Source: a bacterium
GTDB taxonomy: Bacteria > Actinomycetota > Acidimicrobiia > UBA5794 > ZC4RG35
Direction of reading: 5' to 3'
Assembly: GCA_028819835.1 (NCBI GenBank)
Contig: JAPPKR010000221.1
Location: 1-13,757 of the forward strand
Length of the DNA: 13,757 bases
The translations under genes and the position numbers were made by a program. The notes under the pieces are model-generated. The model was given only the letters and a program-made list of their open reading frames with translations, was not told where the DNA came from and did not search any database. This document shows positions 7,153 to 13,757 of the stretch, one piece after another; position 1 is the stretch's first letter, and the number at the start of each line of letters is the position of its first letter.

Positions 7153-9249
7153 ATGAGACTACGTGCAAATGTCCTGTTGACCGGACTTCTCATATTGGGA
7201 TTGATAGCGGCGGCCTGCGGTGAGGATGAGGAAGTCACTACCACAACCGCCGCCCCGGCGGCGGAGGCGCCCGAGACTACCGCTGCTCCTGAGGATCCGA
7301 TTGTGGTTGGGATTCCGGCGCTTATCGCCACCCACCCGTTCTATGTTGAGCAGTATCGATATTTCCAGCACGAGGCGGACCGGCAGGGCGCCGAACTGAT
7401 AATCGTGGACAGCGCCCCCACCGGGGAACTCAACGAGGTGCAGATGCTGGATGACGCCTATTCCCTGTTGGAAAGAGGCGTTGACGCGATCATCATGGAG
7501 TACATCAACCCCGAGCCCTTCCTCGACTTCCAGGTGGAAGCGGCTTCGAGAGGCGTGTGCGTGCTCAACGAGTCGCAGACCCCTCTGACCGGAGCGCAGA
7601 ACTGGAACGAGGACAACTACGCGGGCGGCTTCGCGGTGGGCGTCGACGCCGGTGAGTGGGCGGCTGCCAAGGGAGACAATGCGCCCAAGATGGCCGTGAT
7701 CGTACGTCCTGACAACCCGCCCATCCTGGCCCGCAGCAATGGTTTCGTGGCTGGGGTGCAGAGTGTTGTCTCAGGCGCCGAGGTGGTTGCCGAGGCCCAG
7801 GCGATCGGACCTGAAGAGCACGCCGCGGCCTTCGCCAACATGGCGGCAGCCAACCCGGACGCCAGTATCTGGTTCGCTCCTGAGATCGACTCAGGAGTGG
7901 CGGGACTGGCGGCGCTTGCAGAGCAGGGCCTGACCGACCCCAGCGAGGTCTTCCTGGCCGTGACCAACGTCTCCGAAGCAGGCCTTGAGGTGCTGGCCGC
8001 CGGCGACACACCGATGCAGGCCGCCTACATGTACTCCAAGAACAACCTGGCGTCGATCCAGATGTTCCGGGATGCCCTGGCTTGCGCCAGAGGCGAGACC
8101 AGGCCGCCCACCGTGTACATGCTGGGCAGCGTCGTGACCACTGACAATCTGGCAGACATCCAGCAGATGCTCCAGGATCTGGACAGTTCCGGCGAGTACC
8201 CCCAGTACCTGGAGGACCTGATCACCAGCGTTATCGACTACCGCGACGAACCCCAGACCACCCCGACGCCCGAGGATCCGATCGTGGTAGGGGTGCCGGC
8301 GCTTATCGCCACCCACCCGTTCTATGTTGAGCAGTATCGATATTTCCAGCACGAGGCGGACCGGCAGGGCGCCGAACTGATAATCGTGGACAGCGCCCCC
8401 ACCGGGGAACTCAACGAGGTGCAGATGCTGGATGACGCCTATTCCCTGTTGGAAAGAGGCGTTGACGCGATCATCATGGAGTACATCAACCCCGAGCCCT
8501 TCCTCGACTTCCAGGTGGAAGCGGCTTCGAGAGGCGTGTGCGTGCTCAACGAGTCGCAGACCCCTCTGACCGGAGCGCAGAACTGGAACGAAGACAACTA
8601 TGCAGGCGGCTATGCGGTTGGCGTTGCGGCCGGTGAGTGGGCGGCTGCCAAGGGAGACAGTGCGCCCAAGATGGCCGTGATCGTGCGTCCTGACAATCCG
8701 CCCATCCTGGCCCGGAGCAATGGCTTCGTCGAAGGCGTGCAAAGCGTCGTTCCCGGTGCCGAGGTGGTTGCCGAGGCGCAGGCGATCGGTCCTGAGGAGC
8801 ACGCCGCGGCATTCGCCAACATGGCGGCAGCCAACCCGGACGCCAGCATCTGGTTCGCTCCTGAGATCGACTCGGGAGTGGCGGGACTGGCGGCGCTTGC
8901 AGAGCAGGGCCTGACCGACCCCAGCGAGGTTTTCCTGGCGGTGACCAACGTCTCTGAAGCCGGGCTTGAAGTTCTCGCTGCCGGCGACACACCGCTGCAG
9001 GCCGCCTATATGTACTCAAAGAACAACCTGGCATCTATCCAGATGTTCCGGGACGCCCTGGCCTGCGCCAGAGGTGAGTCGAGGCCACCCACCGTGTACA
9101 TGCTCGGCAATGTGGTCGATTCTGATAACCTGGCGGATATCCAGCAGATGCTGCAGGATCTGGACAGTTCCGGCGAGTACCCCCAGTACCTGGAGGACCT
9201 GATCCAAAGCGTGATCGACTACCGGGACGAACCACAAACCACTCCCTGA
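7153..9249 (+). CDS. Sugar-type ABC substrate-binding lipoprotein with two tandem binding domains
   Basis: This 698-residue exported receptor has a lipoprotein signal peptide (RLR, then a hydrophobic stretch to about 21) ending in an AAAC lipobox with Cys22. A Thr/Ala/Pro/Glu-rich tether (about 23-46) follows. Then come two complete periplasmic-binding-protein type 1 domains (Peripla_BP_4/RbsB-like): residues 47-373 and 374-698. They differ at about 12 residues in 325. Each domain holds DPIVVG, HPFYVEQYRYF, an AIIMEYINPEPF segment and the APEIDSGVAGLAAL and VTNVSEAGLEVL stretches near the ligand cleft and hinge. The link between domains is only a short Thr/Pro-rich stretch (QTTPTPEDP). Normal family members are about half this length, with one domain. 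It is the first gene of the importer operon and presumably delivers a sugar- or cyclitol-like ligand to the permease. The ligand is unknown. Confidence 0.93.
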   Translation: MRLRANVLLTGLLILGLIAAACGEDEEVTTTTAAPAAEAPETTAAPEDPIVVGIPALIATHPFYVEQYRYFQHEADRQGAELIIVDSAPTGELNEVQMLDDAYSLLERGVDAIIMEYINPEPFLDFQVEAASRGVCVLNESQTPLTGAQNWNEDNYAGGFAVGVDAGEWAAAKGDNAPKMAVIVRPDNPPILARSNGFVAGVQSVVSGAEVVAEAQAIGPEEHAAAFANMAAANPDASIWFAPEIDSGVAGLAALAEQGLTDPSEVFLAVTNVSEAGLEVLAAGDTPMQAAYMYSKNNLASIQMFRDALACARGETRPPTVYMLGSVVTTDNLADIQQMLQDLDSSGEYPQYLEDLITSVIDYRDEPQTTPTPEDPIVVGVPALIATHPFYVEQYRYFQHEADRQGAELIIVDSAPTGELNEVQMLDDAYSLLERGVDAIIMEYINPEPFLDFQVEAASRGVCVLNESQTPLTGAQNWNEDNYAGGYAVGVAAGEWAAAKGDSAPKMAVIVRPDNPPILARSNGFVEGVQSVVPGAEVVAEAQAIGPEEHAAAFANMAAANPDASIWFAPEIDSGVAGLAALAEQGLTDPSEVFLAVTNVSEAGLEVLAAGDTPLQAAYMYSKNNLASIQMFRDALACARGESRPPTVYMLGNVVDSDNLADIQQMLQDLDSSGEYPQYLEDLIQSVIDYRDEPQTTP
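7291..8271 (+). repeat. Tandem in-frame duplication, copy 1 (981 bp)
   Basis: This is the first copy of a 327-codon unit that recurs 981 bp downstream at 8272-9246. By hand count the copies differ at four of the first 24 bases, at none of the next 296 (7315-7610), and at about 74 of the remaining roughly 650. Most differences are silent. The unit starts at the codons for EDPIVV and ends in the Thr/Pro-rich linker. Confidence 0.95.
8272..9246 (+). repeat. Tandem in-frame duplication, copy 2 (975 bp)
   Basis: The second copy ends at codons for DEPQTTP just before the TGA. The same tail in copy 1 continues into the linker, so the whole binding domain with its tail was duplicated. Amino-acid changes relative to copy 1 include Phe/Tyr, Asp/Ala and Asn/Ser within about 20 residues of each other, Ala/Glu, Ser/Pro, and a cluster near the end (SVVTTD versus NVVDSD). 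Confidence 0.95.
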
Positions 9250-9285
9250 CCGGTAATACAAGAGAAAGCAAACGGATGGCTTACG

Positions 9286-10053
9286 ATGATGGTGGATTCC
9301 GCTAACAGCAGGTCCACCATCATCGAAGTCTCCGGAATATCTAAATTCTACGAGCGAGTACGGGCGCTCCACGGGGTGAGCCTCTCGTTGAGAGCCGGGG
9401 AATGCCTGGGACTGGTAGGGGACAACGGAGCGGGCAAGACCACCCTGCTCCGGATTATGAACGGAGAGTTGGTGCCTGACATCGGTGAGATCCGCGTGCA
9501 TGGCGACCGGGTGAAAGAGTGGTCGGTACGCGACGCTCGCCGAGTCGGGATCGCCACGGTCGCCCAGAACCTGGATCTCTGCGATGAGCTGGATGTTCCT
9601 GGCAATGTCTTCCTGAACGCCGAGATCCCCAAGTGGCGTTTCGGTCCGATCGGTTGGATGGATCGCCGCCGGATCCGCAGTGAAGCCAAGGATCTCCTGG
9701 CAAGCATCGGAGCATCGGTGCCGCACAGTGCAACCAAGGTCGAACGGCTGTCGGGCGGGCAGAGGCAGGCCATTGCCATTGCTCGCTCTCTTCGGGGAGA
9801 TCCCCGGCTGGTGCTGATGGACGAACCGACCGCGGCATTGGGGATTCGCCAGGCGAACACCATTCTGAGGAGCATCAGGCGGATGGTCGAACGCGGGATC
9901 GGGGTGGTGATCATCTCCCACAACCTCGATCACGTCTTGAATGTCAGCGATCGGCTGGTGACCATGTTCCAGGGACGGATCACACTCGATGAACCGGCCA
10001 GCGCCATTCGCAGAGATAAACTCCTGGCCGCCATGATGGGTCATAGGGAGTGA
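9286..10053 (+). CDS. ABC importer ATP-binding protein, single-domain (FrcA-like)
   Basis: This 255-residue ATPase energises sugar-type import. Walker A is GDNGAGKT (45-52), the Q-loop is at Gln94, the signature LSGGQ is at 155-159, Walker B LVLMDE is at 175-180 and the switch is His212. The best-known sugar ATPases of this class (RbsA, XylG, MglA) carry two such domains in about 500 residues. This protein has one, as in fructose-type FrcA, so it likely works as a homodimer. Two ATG codons lie in a row (9286 and 9289) with a weak GGATGG upstream, so the start is uncertain by one residue. It lies 36 bp after the lipoprotein gene and 7 bp before the permease gene, without a visible terminator between. 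Confidence 0.94.
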   Translation: MMVDSANSRSTIIEVSGISKFYERVRALHGVSLSLRAGECLGLVGDNGAGKTTLLRIMNGELVPDIGEIRVHGDRVKEWSVRDARRVGIATVAQNLDLCDELDVPGNVFLNAEIPKWRFGPIGWMDRRRIRSEAKDLLASIGASVPHSATKVERLSGGQRQAIAIARSLRGDPRLVLMDEPTAALGIRQANTILRSIRRMVERGIGVVIISHNLDHVLNVSDRLVTMFQGRITLDEPASAIRRDKLLAAMMGHRE

Positions 10054-10060
10054 GGGGACC

Positions 10061-11083
10061 ATGCCGACCCGGGTAGGTAGGAGCAGCGCGCTGGCACTGG
10101 GGTTGATCATCGTGGTCACCGCCGTGCAGTTACAGGCCAGCCACTATCTGACCCCGACCAACATCCGGGTGATAGCAATTCAATTGGTGTCGTTGGGCAT
10201 CGGAGCGTTGGGATCCGCCTTCGTGGTGGCTTCGGGCAATATCGATATCTCGATCGGTTCGATGTTTTCCCTGTGCGGGGTCATGGCATCGATGGCGGCC
10301 GCTGCCGGGATGCCCTGGCCCATGGCGCTCTTGGTGGGGCCGCTGATGGGGGCCCTCCTGGGAGGAGTCAACGGCGTGATGGTCCACCGTTTGGCGGTGT
10401 CTCCCATCGTGGTGACCCTGGGGGCCCTGACACTATATGCCGGGGTGGTAATCCTCATCACCCGGGGAAGGACTGTGGCAGGCGTTCCACAGGAATTCCG
10501 GACGGTGGGTCGGGGTCAGTTCTTCGCCATTCCGGTCAACGTCTTGATTTTCATCGGTCTGGCTTTGCTGGCCTTCGCCTTTGCAAACCGGATTGACATC
10601 GGCCGTCGTTTGCTGGCAGTGGGCTCCAACGTCAGGGCGGCCGCGTCAGTGGGAATACCGATCCGAAAGTATGTGATCGGCGTGTTCATCGCCAACGGAA
10701 TCATGGTGGGTCTGGCCTCCACGTTGAGCGCCAGCCGATTCGGGACCGCTGCTCCCACCGCCGGCATCGGTTATGAATTGCAGGTGTTGACAGCTGTCCT
10801 GCTGGGCGGTGTGCTGTTCACCGGAGGTGTGGCCCCCATTGGGGGGGTCCTGTTGGCCGTGGGTCTGATCGGTACGATCCGATCGGGGTTGATAGCCATC
10901 GGATTCGAGGTGACCTGGACCAACGTCGTTATAGGGGCCCTGCTGATAGGAGCCGTTGCCCTCAACCAATTCTCGGAGGAAAGAAGGGAGAGAGCCGTAA
11001 CCAGATCGGCGCTGGCGGAAGCCTTGGAAGAGGAGGATGCCGGGATATCCGAACCCGGTGACCCTGATCCCGATAAAGAGTGA
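10061..11083 (+). CDS. ABC importer permease, RbsC-like
   Basis: This 340-residue integral membrane protein has about eight to ten hydrophobic segments between residues 8 and 305. Family markers are GNIDISIGSMFSL (the conserved 'G-x-I-D-L-S-V-G' segment near 65), the loop AVGSNVRAAASVGI near 187-200 that contacts the ATPase, and VLLGGVLFTGG near 245. It forms the membrane channel of the sugar-type importer with the preceding ATPase; only one permease gene is present, so a homodimer is expected. The C-terminal 35 residues are hydrophilic and rich in Glu, Asp and Pro, an extension not typical of RbsC. The ATG follows GAGGGGACC, which overlaps the stop region of the ATPase gene. Confidence 0.94.
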   Translation: MPTRVGRSSALALGLIIVVTAVQLQASHYLTPTNIRVIAIQLVSLGIGALGSAFVVASGNIDISIGSMFSLCGVMASMAAAAGMPWPMALLVGPLMGALLGGVNGVMVHRLAVSPIVVTLGALTLYAGVVILITRGRTVAGVPQEFRTVGRGQFFAIPVNVLIFIGLALLAFAFANRIDIGRRLLAVGSNVRAAASVGIPIRKYVIGVFIANGIMVGLASTLSASRFGTAAPTAGIGYELQVLTAVLLGGVLFTGGVAPIGGVLLAVGLIGTIRSGLIAIGFEVTWTNVVIGALLIGAVALNQFSEERRERAVTRSALAEALEEEDAGISEPGDPDPDKE

Positions 11084-11110
11084 CCAGCCGGCGGTTGGTT
11101 GAACACCCCG

Positions 11111-11118
11111 AAAGGAGG
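11111..11118 (+). promoter_or_regulatory. Strong Shine-Dalgarno that decides a TTG start
   Basis: AAAGGAGG is a near-perfect match to the 16S rRNA 3' end and sits seven bases before the TTG at 11126. An earlier in-frame TTG at 11099 has no such site and would place this one inside the coding sequence. Translation therefore most likely starts at 11126. Confidence 0.75.
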
Positions 11119-11125
11119 CAGATCA

Positions 11126-13357
11126 TTGGGAGTATGCGGCTACCTTGACCAGTGGTCATATTTGCCCGGCGATGAAGTTCGCATGCACCTCGACACCGGC
11201 GGCCAACCCTTCTCCTTCGATCTGGTATCGCTTGATTCTGCCAGAGCACGCATAGCCTCCATCGGTCGGGATGGGATTCCGGGCAGCCAACCCTGCTCGC
11301 CGGTGGGATCGATGGTCTATGTTCCAAGCGTCGGACCGGAGACTCTGACGCAGATGGCCATCCAGCTTTGGATCTGGCCCACTCTGCCGCGGCGAGGTGA
11401 GCAACAGACGCTGGTGCATTGGCGGGACCAAGTCACCAAAGAAGGGGTGATGCTGGCTCTGGGCGAGACCGGCCGCCCCTTCTTTGAACTGTCTTGGGCC
11501 GAGCACCGGTGGAGAGTCTCGGTGGAGGTCGTGCTCACAGAAAGGACCTGGTTCCGGGTTCTCGGTGGGTTCGACACCGCTGCAGGCCGACAATCTCTTT
11601 GTGTTGAGGACCTCGACGGACGTTCCTGGGAAAGTAGCGCAGCTATCCAACAACTGCCGGACGCGGCCACTCTTGTAATCGATGGTCCGGTCATGATGGG
11701 CGCCGTCGGAACCTTCGACAGTGCGGGCAGCCACTCCATCGAACATTGCTATGACGGGAAGATCGAACAACCGGCGCTGTACCGTGAATGGACCCGATCC
11801 TCATTCGGAAAGAGTAGGGACGCAGCAGAATTCCCGCCCGATGCAGTGATCGGACGTTGGGACTTTGCCGGGATGGGAGCCACGACCCGCGTGCCCGATG
11901 TAGGACCGCACCATCGGGACGGCTGGACCGTCAACCTTCCGGCATTGCGGATGAAAGGACACGCCTGGAGTTGGCGTCAGTTATCCGGCGAGCAAGCCTC
12001 GAACCGAAGCGCCATTCACTTCCATCATGATGATGTCGGGGATAAGAACTGGGCAGTGTCGGCTGCCGCCACTCTTCCTGAGGATCTGGGACCCGGCGCC
12101 TATGCCATGCAAGTCGACAGCGGGGAAGTTTCGATAGAACTGCCCTTCTTCGTCCGCAGCGGGAGTGACAAGCCTGATCTGGCGGTATTGATGCCCACCT
12201 TCACGTATCTGGCCTACGGGAACCTCCGGCCGGACCCCAATCCTGACTCGGTTGCTATCGAGGAGGCCCACGCCGAAGTGGGGATGCACCCCTTCGATGA
12301 GTCGAACCCCTTCGACAGTTTCCTAGCCACACGCCCCGATCTGGGCGCCGCGGTGTACAACCTGCATGCCGACGCCAGTGGGATTTGCTACGCCACCCGC
12401 AACCGCCCCATCGTTTCCTTTGCGTCCGAGTATGAGTGGTGGGGAACCAGCGGTCCGCGCCACTTCTCGACCGACGTCATCCTGCTCCGGTGGCTGCGGG
12501 CGGAGGGGCGCCAATTCGACGTCATCACTGATGAGGACATCGACACGTACGGCGCTGACTTGCTCTCTTCCTACTCGGTGGTGATCACCGGGAGCCATCC
12601 CGAATACGTTTCGTCCGGGTGGCTGTCGGCGCTGGAGGATTGGCTGGAGGCTGGCGGAAGGCTCATGTATCTAGGAGGCAATGGTCTCTATTGGGTAACT
12701 GCCACCCACCCCGATATGCCCGGCGTCATCGAACTGCGCCGGGGCTTTGCCGGATCCCGAGACTGGACGTCCGAGGTTGGAGAAGAATGGCTCAGCTTCG
12801 AGGACGGAGTGGGCGGACTATGGCGTCACCGCGGCATCGCTCCCCAGCGGCTGTTGGGGGTGGGATTCACCGCAATGGGTTGGGGCACCTCCGCCGGCTA
12901 CGAGAGATGTCCGGACTCGTTCGAGGATGATGTGGCCTTCGTTTTCGACGGCATAGGGGACGATGAGATCATCGGTGAGTTCGACAGCGGTCTGGGCGGG
13001 GCGCTCATGGGAGCAGCAGGCGATGAGATCGACCGACTCGACTATGAGTTGGGGACTCCCTCCCAGGCCAGGTTGCTGGCAACCTCCTCAGGCCGTCATG
13101 GGCAGTTCCAGCGCGCCATCGAAGACCTGATGCAGACCAACAACTTCTTCGGGTCGCCTCGGGACCCCGACGTAAGGGCGGACATGGTTCTCATAGAACG
13201 AGAAAACGGCGGATGCGTCTTCTCGGTCGGATCCATGAACTGGATTCCGTTCCTAGCCACTCAGAACGGGAACAGCAATGTGGCGAAGGTCACCCGCAAT
13301 GTCCTGGCAAACTTCCTGTCACGACCGCGAATGGAAAGAGGAGGAACAAAGGAATGA
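11126..13357 (+). CDS. N,N-dimethylformamidase large-subunit-like protein
   Basis: This 743-residue cytoplasmic protein (no signal peptide) shares its layout with the large subunit of the iron enzyme N,N-dimethylformamidase. An N-terminal beta segment (GYLDQWSYLPGDEV) comes first. A concanavalin/LamG-like sandwich (about 70-225, ending DGKIEQPAL) follows, then a linker beta domain and the C-terminal catalytic-type domain (about 350-740). The last contains MPTFTYLAYGN (356-366), SEYEWWG (434-440), GSHPEY (489-494), GGRLMYLGGNG and SGRHGQFQ. The known enzyme holds a single iron with two tyrosines and a glutamate; Glu493 in HPE and Tyr411, Tyr422 or Tyr436 are candidates here. No small subunit gene is visible nearby. 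It lies 42 bp after the permease and overlaps the next gene by four bases. Dimethylformamide itself is an unlikely substrate in this locus; an amide of a sugar-like compound is an inference. Confidence 0.85.
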   Translation: MGVCGYLDQWSYLPGDEVRMHLDTGGQPFSFDLVSLDSARARIASIGRDGIPGSQPCSPVGSMVYVPSVGPETLTQMAIQLWIWPTLPRRGEQQTLVHWRDQVTKEGVMLALGETGRPFFELSWAEHRWRVSVEVVLTERTWFRVLGGFDTAAGRQSLCVEDLDGRSWESSAAIQQLPDAATLVIDGPVMMGAVGTFDSAGSHSIEHCYDGKIEQPALYREWTRSSFGKSRDAAEFPPDAVIGRWDFAGMGATTRVPDVGPHHRDGWTVNLPALRMKGHAWSWRQLSGEQASNRSAIHFHHDDVGDKNWAVSAAATLPEDLGPGAYAMQVDSGEVSIELPFFVRSGSDKPDLAVLMPTFTYLAYGNLRPDPNPDSVAIEEAHAEVGMHPFDESNPFDSFLATRPDLGAAVYNLHADASGICYATRNRPIVSFASEYEWWGTSGPRHFSTDVILLRWLRAEGRQFDVITDEDIDTYGADLLSSYSVVITGSHPEYVSSGWLSALEDWLEAGGRLMYLGGNGLYWVTATHPDMPGVIELRRGFAGSRDWTSEVGEEWLSFEDGVGGLWRHRGIAPQRLLGVGFTAMGWGTSAGYERCPDSFEDDVAFVFDGIGDDEIIGEFDSGLGGALMGAAGDEIDRLDYELGTPSQARLLATSSGRHGQFQRAIEDLMQTNNFFGSPRDPDVRADMVLIERENGGCVFSVGSMNWIPFLATQNGNSNVAKVTRNVLANFLSRPRMERGGTKE

Positions 13358-13757
13358 AACGGAAGGTCGGAGTGGGGGTGGTGGGCTGCGGTCATGTGAG
13401 TCTCCAATACCTGGAGGGATTCCAGGCAATGTCCTCTCTCGAGGTGGTCGGGTGTTTCGACGTTGATCGAACACAAGCGGAAACCCGCGCCGCGGAGTTC
13501 GACATCCCCCGCATCTACCGCCACTTGGAGGAGTTGCTAGCCGACCCCGCGGTAGAGATTGTTCTGAACATCACCCCCCCATTGGTCCACTTTGAAGTCT
13601 CGGAGACCGCTCTCGAAGCCGGCAAGCACGTCTTCTCGGAGAAGCCTCTGGCCCCCACCCGAGAACAGGGGCAACATCTCCTCCACCTCGCCGCCGCCAA
13701 CCAAGTCCGGCTGGCATGCGCCCCGGATACCTTCCTGGGAAGCGGACTCCAAACTTC
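13354..13757 (+). CDS. Gfo/Idh/MocA oxidoreductase, N-terminal part (runs off window)
   Basis: The ATG overlaps the stop of the DMFase-like gene (ATGA) and AAAGGA lies just before it. The open frame continues through 134 codons to the window edge without a stop. The N-terminus has KVGVGVVGCGHVS (GCGHVS replaces the strict GxGxxG), VVGCFDVD at the end of beta-2, VLNITPPLVH and SEKPLA with the family lysine. The segment after it ends in CAPDTFLGSG, a pattern seen in a subset of the family. The catalytic C-terminal domain is not visible, so subtype and substrate cannot be judged. Tight coupling suggests it acts with the DMFase-like protein on the imported compound. Confidence 0.92.
   Translation, partial: MKRKVGVGVVGCGHVSLQYLEGFQAMSSLEVVGCFDVDRTQAETRAAEFDIPRIYRHLEELLADPAVEIVLNITPPLVHFEVSETALEAGKHVFSEKPLAPTREQGQHLLHLAAANQVRLACAPDTFLGSGLQT

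Noticed and set aside
7891..8802. Minus-strand open frames opposite the duplicated lipoprotein gene
   Set aside because: Similar frames recur at both repeat copies simply because the DNA is duplicated. They lack ribosome sites and any known domain.
7291..9246. Reading the two direct repeats as a mobile element or repeat array
   Set aside because: The repeat is in frame, starts and ends at protein domain borders, has no terminal inverted repeats or target duplications, and encodes the binding domain itself.
11084..11110. Near-palindrome CCAGCCGGCGGTTGG after the permease stop as a terminator
   Set aside because: The loop would be a single base, there is no T-run, and the next gene is 42 bp away with a strong ribosome site, so read-through in one operon is more likely.

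Overview
The window looks like a chromosomal catabolic locus from a high-GC Gram-positive bacterium, most likely an actinobacterium of the Acidimicrobiia type. This rests on the GC-rich codon use, a lipoprotein with a Thr/Ala/Pro-rich tether after its lipobox, TTG and GTG starts, and one apparently leaderless gene. The lineage is an inference. I see no RNA genes, insertion sequences, CRISPR array or phage genes.

Layout. Positions 1-4283 carry a rightward set: the 3' end of an aldehyde dehydrogenase, an IolD-like ThDP enzyme (cyclitol ring hydrolase family), a FadR-type GntR regulator, an SDR dehydrogenase with its own probable leaderless promoter, and a small ABM-fold monooxygenase-like protein. 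A short hairpin with a T-run follows at 4286-4303. Positions 4367-6986 carry a leftward, tightly packed operon: two different Gfo/Idh/MocA oxidoreductases and a VOC-fold protein. Positions 6987-7152 are the divergent control region, with two abutting palindromes. Positions 7153-13757 carry a rightward operon: a sugar-type ABC importer (substrate-binding lipoprotein, single-domain ATPase, permease), a large protein related to the catalytic subunit of N,N-dimethylformamidase, and a third Gfo/Idh/MocA oxidoreductase cut by the window end.

How the genes may work together (inference). The importer would bring in a sugar- or cyclitol-like compound. The DMFase-like protein could cleave an amide or related bond. 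The Gfo/Idh/MocA and SDR enzymes would oxidise hydroxyl groups to ketones, the IolD-like enzyme would open a cyclic dione, and the aldehyde dehydrogenase would oxidise a released aldehyde. The GntR protein is the only visible regulator.

The most unusual object is the substrate-binding protein. It contains two complete, about 96% identical binding domains in tandem behind one lipoprotein signal. Within this duplication a 296-bp block is perfectly identical, while the rest differs at about 11% of bases, mostly at silent positions. The second point of interest is the DMFase-like gene sitting in a sugar/cyclitol locus without the usual small subunit.
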